In this document: piece after piece, positions 42,139 to 53,400 of the stretch
How positions within the stretch are numbered: position 1 is the stretch's first letter
Layout: each line of letters starts with the position of its first letter
Source of the DNA: Entamoeba invadens IP1
Lineage: Eukaryota; Evosea; Mastigamoebida; Endamoebidae
DNA length: 64,000 nt
Assembly: GCF_000330505.1 (NCBI RefSeq)
Contig: NW_004443692.1
Location: 109,911 to 173,910 of the forward strand
Direction: 5' to 3'
The notes under the pieces: model-generated
Seen by the model: only the letters and a program-made list of their open reading frames with translations
Told to the model about the DNA's origin: nothing
Database searches by the model: none
Made by a program: the position numbers and the translations under genes

Positions 42139-45100
42139 TTAGAATTGGATTTTTCTAGTAAAGTTCTCTCTTGTTTTAATATCAAATGACTTACTAAAAT
42201 CGAAACTAGGTTTTAATTCTTGTAAGTTAAACGTATAAGATTCTCCTGCGTAGAGTTTCTTATATAATTCAATTGGATTTTCGTTATTTTCCAATAAATT
42301 GTTTCGAATACCTTTCATTCTCATATGTAAAGCATGTTTTTGTTTATCGTTTGTTAATACATCTATATAAGCTTTCTTACCTAAGAATATACATTCCCAG
42401 ATAATTCATCAAAATCTGGATGGAATTGTTCTAATTCACCTCCTCTTAATGTTTTACCATATATTTCTTTATATTTTTGTTCTAATAGTTCCATCTTATT
42501 TTTGTTTATATGCACTGAATCAGTATCTTAATAATATATATCTATATTTAAATCTTCTGCTAAACACATTACTTCATTCATTATTCTCTTACTCATACTT
42601 AATATTTGTACACCAATGAGATTTGGAACATAGAAGTCATCAAATGGTTTATTTGTTTCAAAACATCTATTATTATCTGATATGTCATACATAGATTTAA
42701 CTAATGTAAAGTTCTTTTTAAGATATCTATCTGAATCGCATTTTCCTTTATTAATGATATATTTGTAAACCAAGTCATTTTTAATTGGTTTTTGAATCGT
42801 TTTTCCATATGAATTATTCATCAATAATTTATAATTGTTTTGTAACGGATTACCTTCTTTTTTAAGTTGAGATCTTAAATTGTATATCTTTTCAATCTCG
42901 TTACTAAACACACTTGATTTACAACCAGTCCAATAATATATTCTAATAATATTAAACTCTATTTGTTGAAATTTAATCATATCTTCAAGCATAATATTAT
43001 CTACTCTCATTGTACAACATTCATTAACATTATGATTACCTTTTTTATCTTTCTTAGTTATAATTGGGAAGTGTAAATGTTTGTTAACCTTGGTTATTTC
43101 TATATATACAATAAATGCTGATATATAACGTTCATTTGTTGGTTCTAATTGTTGTTCTAACATTAAGTGGTTTAATATAGTTTTATTACAGGTTTCTTGT
43201 GGTATTACTATAGGTTTTCCAGTTGCTAGTTTTAGTCTATGTATAGCGCTAGGATATAACGAACATGCGTCATAATCATATAAATCTTTAGTAACATATT
43301 GTTTAGTATTATCTCTACACATATTTCTACCTTTATATACTTCACCCTGTATAAATTCTCTAACTTTCCCAGAATATTGCATTAAGTTTGTAATTTGTGT
43401 GTAAACATGTAACTTGAAATAGTGATTAGCTAAAGCAGATATACTAATAAAGTTGTCAACATCTATATTTAAACTTTTCAAATTATTATTTCGGAATTTA
43501 ATATGACCTTCTTTTAATATTCTAACGTCTTGACAACAGTAGAATTTACAATATAATTACATATCGAACTTGTCGTTATCCACTAAACAATTATTGATTT
43601 TAGATATATTCTCTTTAAATAAATTATATTGTTCTTTATTCCATTTTTGAGATTCATATTCAACAGCTTCTGAAATTATTCCAAAGTTATTTTGAATTCG
43701 TTCTATGGTGTAATAATTATAAGGATATAACTCTTTTTGAATATTAGATAAATCAAATATTTTAGGAAAATCTGATAACTTATTTGAAATCATTGAATAA
43801 CTATCTTTCAAAAAAATTTTTTTTTCGTGATAATTTAGTTTCATTTTCATAGTTTTTCCATCTTTCTTAATACATATCTCAATTCCATATTTTGCCAAGA
43901 AACACGAATCATATTTCAAATTATGAAAGTAAACAACTGAATTGTTATCTAAATCAGATAAGAAGTCTTCCACACATTCATTTCCATATTTACACGAAAT
44001 TTGAGATGAATTTCGTTTATAATAAGCAACACAATATGCTTTATGAATTCCTTGTGTGCTAGCTTCGAAATCAGCATAATAATAAGTATAGTTTTTGGAT
44101 TTCGATTTTTTATTGATTTTTTCCATTGTTATTGGTTTAACTTCGAAATCTAGATAATCTAATAATTCGATTGATTGTTTGACATAATCAGATAAATCTG
44201 ATTTTAAATGAAGCACATCACTAAGTGAATATGGTTTAAAACCATTATTATCTCTAATATTTAAAATAAGTTCTGATAATTTTATAGTAGATTTAGCTCC
44301 TGGATTGGTTAAATATGAAATTCCTTTCTTTCTTTGTTTATTAAACATAGATTCAATTGGTTTGTTGTGATCTAATGCCCATTTATTCAATTCAATTCAA
44401 TTCTTAAGATAAAAGGGAGTAATAGGAATATCAATATCTAAGAAATAATGATCACCTTTCATACTAACATCTCTAAATAAATACATACTAATTTCAGTAG
44501 CTTTTTCATTATCTGATCCTATATATTTCATTATTGTATTTGCATTAGATTGACGTTTTAATTCTTCACGTTTTATTTGAATTCTAATATTACATGATTT
44601 TGAAACTTCATCTATCAATTTAATTTTCTGATATCTTGAATAACAATGAATACAATATAAATCAATAATTTTCTCATCTATTTTAGCTTGTTGTAAAACA
44701 TATATTAAACAATTATTATTTAATTCATGTCTAATTTTGTTTTCAACACTAAGAGAATCAAATATTTGTGCTATTTTTAAATATTTAGAGAAACATTTAT
44801 ATTCTTCTGTATAATGATAAGCAAAAAATGCAGCACCATTATTTCGATATTCATTGATTTCTTTTTTATAATCATATTCTTCAGTTATTAATTCTGTAAT
44901 AAATAAAGGTTCTGGAACTTCATGTTGAACATAAAATGCAGAATCTGAACCGTTTTCAATTTAAGATTGATTATATAAACCAAGAGTTTCGTTAGAAATT
45001 GACTTTAGAAATTCATCTATATTTTCTTTAGAATTTAACATATAAGTCTTCCAAGTGGTATCAGTAAATCTATATTTATAAACTAAATTTGCTGTTGAAT

Positions 45101-45842
45101 CTAGTTTTTCAATTAATTGATTAAAAATCTGTCTAATCATACCAATTCATCTTAATTTTTCTTCAAATCCACAATTAAGATCAGCATGAATTATATTATT
45201 ATCTACGTCATATCTTACACCTTCTATTTTATATTAATTATCATTTATTGATCGTTTGTATGGCTGATATTCATCATAAATTTGATCTCTGTTTTCATCT
45301 TCATCTATTTGTTCAATATTATTGTTTAAACTCCATTCTAAATTATTTTTGATATTATCATAATTATTAATCATGTATTCGTTTTCTCTTTTATTCTTAA
45401 GTTGTTCATTAAGATAATTATAACATTCTTGAGATATTGCTTCATCATCTATTTCGGTATTATGTTTTAAACTCCATTCTAAATTCTTTTTATTAAGTTT
45501 TTTTTCATAATCTAAATCTTTAATTAATGTTGCTTTTTTATTAATTAATCCAAAAGTTTGTTTATCAATTTTATTTAATTTATCAAACACAATTCTTAAA
45601 AATTGTTGCGCTAAAGGCGCCGCTACGTGTTGTTCTAATTTTTCTTTATAATCAAGATAAACATTTCTGGATTCAATATTCATTTTCAATAATTCTTTTC
45701 TACATTCTCTATTTAAAATTTTAGTAGATGCTGCTTTAATAATTCCATCTTTAATTCTAAAACAATCAAAAATTTCTTCTTCGGAATAAGTTTTAATAAA
45801 CTTGTGAAAATTCATTTTCAAGTATTCTTGTGTAGTGCTCAT
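42139..45842 (-). pseudogene. protein-primed family B DNA polymerase, interrupted
   Basis: One frame of about 1230 codons carries the pPolB motifs in order. These are Exo I DFEAS (about 44061-44075), Exo II HNLKYD (about 43910), Exo III YCCQD (about 43530), motif A DACSLYPS (about 43260), motif B NNSYGK (about 42810) and motif C DTDSVH (42516-42527). It is broken by in-frame stops at 45234 TAA, 45147 TGA, 44961 TAA, 44397 TGA, 43557 TAA and 42528 TAA, plus one frameshift near 42385. The downstream C-terminus (FLGKKAYID..., SFDFSKSFDIK) is still recognisable. About 550 residues precede the exonuclease domain, including NNCLIYVLQQ and HYFLDIDI blocks. Unless recoded, it cannot make a full enzyme. 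Confidence 0.9.
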
Positions 45843-45903
45843 TTAGGATAAAAAAATAAAATTATCACTTTGAAATAATAACTAAAAAATAATAACCCTG
45901 AAT

Positions 45904-45980
45904 AACGGAGCGAAGCGACGAATCGTGAAGATTGAGTGTTCCCAAAGGGTGCACGAAATCAGCACGATTTATATACTACT
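45904..45980 (-). repeat. right terminal inverted repeat of PolB element
   Basis: 77-bp partner of the left repeat. The polymerase ATG (45842) lies about 60 bp inside, so the repeat probably serves as its promoter. Confidence 0.92.
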
Positions 45981-46139
45981 AAGTATAACTTTATAATTAT
46001 AATTAAATTGAGATTGAAACAAATTCAATTCCAAATAATTCATTTCTGCATATTCAAATCCTTTTTATTTGTACCACAACTGGAATTGAAATTTTGTGTA
46101 TTTATACCAAATTATTATTTCCATAATAAACGTTAAGAA

Positions 46140-48760
46140 GCCATTCATTGAACTTGGTTTGCCCCACACTTCTCGTGTTAGATTTCAAATTAATTTCCTC
46201 AAATTGTTTTCAAATAACTGACATCTCCACATGCGTCTTTATGATCTCTACGTTGAAACCACAAGAGACTACAATAAGCGTCTGCCTGAAATCACCACCA
46301 ACTATAACAACCTTAAATCCTAATGTTTATTTCTCCCAACTTTTTTAAAAACATCAATACATTGGAAAAAACTTTTAAGTACCATGGATATTTCTTCAAT
46401 AAATACCAAACCAATATTATAAACTGTTTTTAGATTCGCTATCTTCGTCGATATTACATTTGCTTTTGTCGTCAAAGTTAAAAGGCAAACTAAAAGAGAT
46501 GTGTCGTGTTATACCTTATTTAAGGAGAGTTGTAATTATGTAAATTTAAGCAAATGTTTTGATGTATTTTTTTTCTCAATCACACAATCAATGATAGTAC
46601 TGTACAAAGTGTTTACATTGACTATCAAAAAGCAATGTTTCGTTGACTCTTCATACTTAACGGCAAAACAATTTTATCAAATGTTTCATTTATTTTGTAA
46701 AATTTAGATCCTTGATTTTAAGTTTAATTTTAAAAGAATTGGTCCGATTTTAGAATTAGGAAAAACAATTTAAATATTTATATAATTGAAAATAATACCA
46801 AAATTTTCAAGAGACGACACACTTTCTTTCAACGTGATTTCCTTGTTTTTAAGTGTCACATTTCAGATTGTGTAGTTGGAACTCCTCTTCCCGTTTTGTT
46901 AAAAATAAACATTTCTTATATTTATCCCACTGAGAATAAAATTTCTTATGTTCATTGCAAATATAAATAAACACAAAAATCTGCCAAGCTTTTCCATTTT
47001 CACTTTTCATTCGAGAAGTCATTGATTAATACCATTAATTTTCATCACAAATGAGTCCCAAAGCATCACCCGCTTCTTCAAACCTTTCAAAATCGTATCC
47101 TTTGACGGTTTCAAGCTATTGTAACTAGTTGTTTTTTAACACGAAAAAGAAAAAATCAAAGGCGGAATTTTTCAACGACTTTCATTGAAAAAACATTCAT
47201 ACTGGAGATATTTTTTAAAACTCTTTTTAATTTTTAACTTCTTATTCCTATTGTTCCATACATAAAAAGTTTGATTATTTTAATAGAATATACTTTTAGC
47301 AAACTTGTTTACTTTATTGAATTTGAACCATGCAATTAATATTGTGGCGTTTGGAGGTTTTTTTAAATCATTTTATTTATTTCCATTTGTGAAGTAGACA
47401 CTTTTCACCATCCAAGTCTACAGCCAAATTTCAATTGAATGTGATATACAACTCAAGTTTTATTCAAAGAGCCATCAATACACTTTACATAAACCAAGAT
47501 TCCTAATGTCAATGTGTTGGTTAATTTATTTTTAGAATATTTATTTACAAAACTAATAACTTCAGCATCACCTCTTTTTGTATATTTGTAAATGTATTTT
47601 TTAACATTTGAACAACATTAGACAATTATGTTTGCTTTTAAAGCTATGAGAGAGGTAAGGATTTATTAAAACAACCCAAAAATTGTCCAACACATATCGA
47701 CCTATTTTGACAGAAATATATATTTTTCTTGTGTAATTTGTATAGTCATCAATGAGATTTGTTTCATCATTTAATGACATAAAAAACCTTTTGTTGTATT
47801 TACAATTTTCCTTGCAAACAATTTTACTGTTAAAATCCCCAAATGGTTTATGCATCATAAACTTATTCACCAAACATTTTACATGATTATCTTCTGTAAA
47901 CTCTTTATGAATTATATTATCAACATTTTCTATTGTATTCAATTTGGAGTTTACACTTGACACAATAAGATTACAAGCACATGGTAATCCTTCATTAGAA
48001 ATTAAGTATGGTATACCCAAGCAATCAGTTTCCCAAAAAGATAATCATTGGTTATTTATTCAATTAATTAGGCAAGTTTCAATTTGAACATTGTTACGAC
48101 TGAGTTGAATCCGTCAATAACATCTTCTTTTACTTTCAGAATGTCTGATATTTCACTTCATTTTGCATTTGTTGATAAACAGAACTTAAAAACTATCCTT
48201 GGCAAAAACAGTTATAGTTTACACAATCTTCTATTTAGATTGTGTGAAGAATTAATGTATGTTAATAGGATGATAACCTTCACTCTTGTAGCTTTACCAT
48301 TTTTTTACATCATTTACAATTTGATCCGGAACAACTATGTAGTAGCACATAGTTCCTTCTGGTTATTACAATATGTATTCAAAGCCGTGTTTATACTCTT
48401 GTGTATGCATTCACGTTATATTGTTGTGTCATGTTATATATTTGGAGAATTGAGCTTTTATATTTTTTAACAGAAATAATTGATAAAAAGTATTGTATCA
48501 TATTAACTTTTCCCTTTTATAATGATATTTATTTAAAAATCCTTTCTCGCTTCTTATTGCTCATCAACTCGACCATTTGGAAATATCAACGCATAACGAA
48601 ACATTACAGCATTTTTCTCAAAAATATAAACATTGATATATTTGTCTTTTTGTTCTCCATGCACTTTCTTGTATACCACAATGTCATAGTCAAATGGAAA
48701 TGCATTTTCTTCATCATCACTTGTGAACACTTCACCAACATCAAGTACCATTGGGAAAAT
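46140..48760 (-). mobile_element. decayed Helitron (Rep/helicase) relic
   Basis: Fragments read in the order of a Helitron protein on the minus strand, spread over all three frames. A Helitron-like N-terminal block lies at 48554-48751 (MFRYALIFPNGRVDEQ) and a Rep block at 47601-48020. Pieces resembling the region upstream of the helicase lie at 47043-47160 (TTSYNSLK and YDFERFEEAGDALGLICDE). A Walker-B-like VFIEEISMV lies at about 46385-46415, and the helicase motif VVIVGGDFRQTLIVV at 46265-46310. Many stops and frameshifts make it inactive. I could not fix the 5' TC or 3' CTRR ends, so the limits are approximate. Confidence 0.8.
47601..48020 (-). pseudogene. Helitron Rep-domain fragment
   Basis: The longest open piece of the relic, 139 codons. 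It shows the Helitron signature region: FMMHKPFGDFNSKIVCKENC for the usual MIHGPCG...CM..G.C, then NDETNLIDDYTNYTRK and YVLDNFWVVLINPYLSHSFKSKHN for LDNRWVVPYNPYLL.KY..H.N. The HUH motif position reads GLPCACNLI where active elements have GLPHAHILI, so both metal-binding histidines are lost. Confidence 0.82.
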
Positions 48761-50166
48761 GAAAATTTGATGTCATCTTTAAAAAATCTAATACAATTTC
48801 ATCTTTGAATTTTTTCATTCTTCTGTGGATTTTTGCAATATTTTTTTCCTCTGATGTAATCGTCGTAAGTTTTTAATGTTTCATTCTCATATTTTGATGT
48901 GAAATTTTCCTCTACTTTTTTTGTACGACTTTATCAGCTTTAATAAAATATAGTTGCCCAAATCCTCTTTTGCATTTTTTGATGGTAGTTAAATTAACAT
49001 TCAATTGATAAAAAAACATTAAGATATTCAAAGTATTCTTATTTCGAACGCATCTTCAATTATTTCAAACTTATAGAAATTTGATTACACAAACATTCGT
49101 AATGAACTTTTTTTCACCACTCGAATTGACATTTTATCTACCCAACTCACATAAATTCAAAAGTGTTGTTAACAAAATAACATACAAACTCTTTCAATTG
49201 AATAGAATAGTTCGTCTATTATTATTTTTGTCTAACAATACCAATTTCGCAAACTCATAGCCAAAATTGAATATCTTCAACATAATATTCAACGTTGCAC
49301 AAATCACTAAATCCGATGCCAACTTAAAATTTACAAAAAAATAACACAAACAGTTTTTTGTTTTGACTTTAAGTTTTGTATGATCAACGGGTCTTCTCCA
49401 TCAAAGACTCGATCAGTGAATTCCATTTTGAATTTTAATAATCATTTAGTAAAATTGTTATTGTTTTTTTTGTTTTCACAGTTTGGCAAAATTATTTGTT
49501 GTTTTTTATTTGAAAAGGTTTTTGGAAAAAAAAATAAACTCCAACGTATTAATAAAAATAACCCCCATAAAAAATGAAGTTTGATAAATAAAGTATTTTT
49601 TTATAATAATGAATAATATAAATATAGTTAATATAATACAATTAAAATTTTTTTTGATGAAAATGGTAAAAGGAATTGTAAAATACCGAACTTTACATTT
49701 TTAATTAAATAATAATCAACACAAATAAAATGTTAAGTTTTAACCATGTTTTTCGTAGTTTTATTTTAATATTGATCGTTTTTGTCGCGATTATCGGGAT
49801 AATCTCCAAATCTGAGTATTGTTTCTCACTTTTCTTGTTTCTTTGCCATCAATCATTTATTGGGTTGATTTGCTTGATTTAGTTTTATCTTTATTTTAGT
49901 TTGTGTGATTTGAACAAAAAAACAATCATATAAACTTGTTTTATTTAAACGTAATAATTTGGGTAAATTCTTAATTAAAAAAGGCTTTTATTTGAATTGA
50001 TTTGTCTAAATTAAGTAAACTATTATTTTAATTCATTTTACATTAAACTGAATTAAAACCCAACACATACAATTTGCCTTTTACAAAAATTTACAATCAT
50101 TTATATACATTTTCATAATATATATTTAATATTATTATAATAAACAAATAATATAGTAATTACGAT
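48761..50166. other. AT-rich region flanking the Helitron relic
   Basis: Possible further 5' debris of the relic up to about 49250, otherwise AT-rich DNA without coding signal. The 65-codon stretch at 49380-49577 is not supported. Confidence 0.45.
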
Positions 50167-50368
50167 TAAATTAATTGAAAGTAATCTTTCCATAGTGAGC
50201 AATAAAATAACTAAGGAGTTTATTATAAACTTTCGAAACGAAAAAAAAGAGTATCAAAACGATTTGGATAATCGGGAACATTACACGTCTTATGTAAACT
50301 TGTGCAGGCCTCATAGAATGGTAAAAGACTTTATTAAAAATATTGAAGATACAAATCCAAAGGAGTGA
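50167..50368 (+). pseudogene. short coding-like fragment before the kinase gene
   Basis: An open stretch of about 65 codons without an ATG near its start, ending REHYTSYVNLCRPHRMVKDF...PKE at a TGA (50366-50368). Composition is less AT-biased than its surroundings and looks protein-like. It may be the 3' remnant of an older gene or an unrecognised exon. I cannot identify it. Confidence 0.3.
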
Positions 50369-50379
50369 TGGGCAAAATG

Positions 50380-50411
50380 AAAAGAAGAAGAAGAAAAAGA
50401 AAAAGAAAAAG
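50380..50411 (+). repeat. purine (GAA/GAAAAA) microsatellite
   Basis: An uninterrupted purine tract of A/G about 30 bp before the kinase ATG, within its likely promoter or 5' UTR. Confidence 0.7.
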
Positions 50412-50440
50412 TCTTGGGAACCAACTGCAAAAAACTAAAG

Positions 50441-53400
50441 ATGATTGCTCAATTCACTTTCGTTTTTCTTTTGATGTCGTGGGCGCGAAGTTCAAGTGAA
50501 TGTGTCATGAGTGATTTTAGTACTTATAAAGACTTTACAAATTACCCGGTTCACACACTCAGCTGCGACAAAATTATTTTTGAAAATGGGACCTTTACAC
50601 TCAACTCGACGTTTTTCAACATTTATTTATCTCCTCCGATTTTAGAATTTAGTGGTGATGTTACACTTCTTTTTAATGATTGGGGTATTGGGTGGGCGTC
50701 TGCTATTAACATAACAGCAAACACAAATTTGGTACTCAATTCATCGATTAAACTTTCAGATGTAATGGAGTATAATTTTGGTGACAATGTGACAATACTA
50801 ATCAATGGATCATTTGAACTAATGACCAACAAACATTTAGTGTTTTCTAACATGACTTTTGTCGTCGAGTTCTTTTCAATTGGATATAACACGACATTCA
50901 ATAACGTGTCTATCACTTCTAAACAAACATTCGTCTTGAAAGGTACTAACACTTTCTATAATACACAGATCACGACTCAATTATTAAATATGGACCCCGG
51001 AGCGTATACTATTATTGGTACAACTTTAAACTGCAACACTTTCGAAGGAATGCAAGCGGTTTTTGAGGCAACCGACTCGGCGGTCAATGCCGAAAAGTGT
51101 TATTTTTATGACTTTACAATGACTATAAAAACTACACACATTATATTTGACACGTCTTGTGAACTTGAATTTGTTTCTGTGCACTTAACTAAGGGTTCTG
51201 TATTCCAATCGAAATTTTTGTATATGAACGAAAGCTCGGGAATGTTCATTTATAACAATTCAACCGTTCGCACCGAGAACACAACATGTGAAAATTGTAG
51301 TATTGAAGCGGATGAAATGGCGACATTATTCTTCTTGTTTATTGGATTATTCAAAAGCAGTGTGTTGATTGAAAACGACTTTACTTCTGTTTCCATAGAA
51401 AGGGGACTTGTTATTCACGAAGAATCGGAAATGAGATTGTTAGATAGTGCAACATTCCATTCAAATACCCTTTCATTGTATAACACTTCACAACTTAAAA
51501 TGTATGGATCAGCAACTTTGGTATCACAGAAATTGATGATATGTGATGATTCAATTGTCACATTATCACAGGCAAGTCATTTTAAAATAGAAACGGGAAT
51601 GTTCACAAATAAAAGTACTTTGGTTGTCGACCAAGTGGTATCAAATACCATTTTGGGATATACAAATGCAAGTGGCGAGTACACAATATTTGGGATGTAC
51701 GACCATTCAACACTCACAATAAAAACACCGTCGTCTGATCGACCAATTTTCATCATCACAAATGGGTCAATTCTATTTGGTAACTATACGGTTATTGAAA
51801 CACCAAACGACACTTGCGCGTATTTGGCATATCTGAATTACTCGAGTCAATACTTGGAGGCTGCTACAAACTATAAAATCATCTATTTCAGTTACAATAC
51901 AAATTATTACTTATCAAACGGAGGACAATCACTGAAGTACTGTATTACAGCGTTATCTGGTGTCGTCTGTGTAATGAATGGGACGAAATGGAACGACGTA
52001 CAGGATTCAAATGAGTTATACCCATTCACCGAAACGACGTGTCCGTGTCATGGCCCACAGTGCTACATAGTATCAAACAACAGTGAGATTGAGATTGGCG
52101 ATTATACAGTGGAAGCGCTTTTCCTTCCAAAGTTTAGAGTTTTTAGAATTATTAAAAAGATAATCAAGAAAATACAAATACGCGGGTTCATCAACTCAAT
52201 CAAGTTCTTTGGAGTGATTCATATATCTCCATTGTGTCCAAACGGTACAAAGATATTCACCAAATTAAATGGAACACTTGGCTTGTTATACTTCGATTGT
52301 TTATTAACAGACGATATTCCAACAACTCCAGTTAAACTTTCCCATACACATTCTACAATTGAAAAAAGCAAAATCATCGATTTTATTACAAATAACGTAC
52401 CAAAAAAGACGACAAAAGAATTAATGAGTTCCATATTAACGTTCGATAATTTCACTATTCAAATACAATCAACAGTGGAAGTAATAATTACAATAAACAA
52501 TAATAAAACGGATAACGTAGAATATTCTGGAAATATTGGTGCTGTTATATATTCAACAGGAAGCATTACTGTGAATGCACAAAGTAGCATTACTGTGAAT
52601 GCACAAAGTAATACTCCTTGCAAATATGGCGTATTCAAAAATGAAACAAACTTTGTGTGTTCCGAGAGTGCCGAAAGAGTGTGTGAATACGGATACTACG
52701 CATCAACCAACCAAACTAATTGTTTGCAATGTGAAGAACATTGTCTTTCGTGTGACAGTAACACATGTAATAAATGTTCTGAGAACTATGTTCTGAATTG
52801 TTCTGGAAGATGTGAAGCTCCCCGAGACCCAGCACACTGTATTAGTTTTGTACGAAACAATTGCTTCTTATGTGAACCATATTATTTCTTAATGAATAAG
52901 ACGTGTACTAAATGTCCTGATTACTGTATTCAGTGCACATCACTTTCAAAGTGCTTGATTTGTCAGCCAAAGTACTTTTTGTTGAATGGAACATGTGAGT
53001 TATTAACGAGTGGGGTAGGCGTTTCAAATAGAAATGTTGTCAGTTGCCCGAGTGGATATATCTCAGTGAATAACAGTTGTTTGTCATGTGAATCCTTGTC
53101 GTACACCAATTGTTCAATGTGTGAAAAAGGGAAGTGCACCAAATGCTCACAAGACAAAATGTACATTGCAGACCAAACCCTGTGCAGCGGTAACTTTTGT
53201 TCTGAATTTGTTGATGCAGAAGCATGTAGTAAATGTTATGAATGCTTTTCGTTAAACATCCAACACAAGTGTGTCTTAAAAATTGCACATTGTGTGACAT
53301 ATAACATGACATATTGCATGGAATGCGAAGAAAACTATACATTATTCCAAAACAAGTGCTACACTGCGGACAACAAGTGTTTACAGAAAACAAGTGAAAG

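Larger units (their letters stand above)
41473..45980. mobile_element. 4.5-kb inverted-repeat element encoding only a protein-primed DNA polymerase and one small ORF
   Basis: The ends are inverted copies starting AGTAGTATATAAATCGTG. The near-identical core is 78 bp and weaker similarity extends to about 130 bp. AAGT flanks both sides (41469-41472 and 45981-45984), a possible 4-bp target duplication. Inside are two convergent genes, a 105-aa ORF reading right and a ~1230-codon PolB frame reading left, each starting just inside its repeat. No integrase, ATPase, protease or capsid gene is present. Self-synthesising Maverick/Polinton elements, known in Entamoeba, carry the same polymerase type but are usually 15-20 kb. 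This could be a deleted Maverick or a separate linear-plasmid-like lineage. Confidence 0.85.

Noticed and set aside
41469..45984. Claim of a standard 6-bp Maverick target duplication
   Set aside because: Only AAGT (4 bp) matches on both sides; the six flanking bases do not. The duplication is therefore reported as uncertain.
48084..48808. Overlapping plus-strand ORFs of 128 and 135 codons with hydrophobic runs
   Set aside because: They lie antisense to recognisable Helitron N-terminal fragments on the minus strand, so they are shadows.
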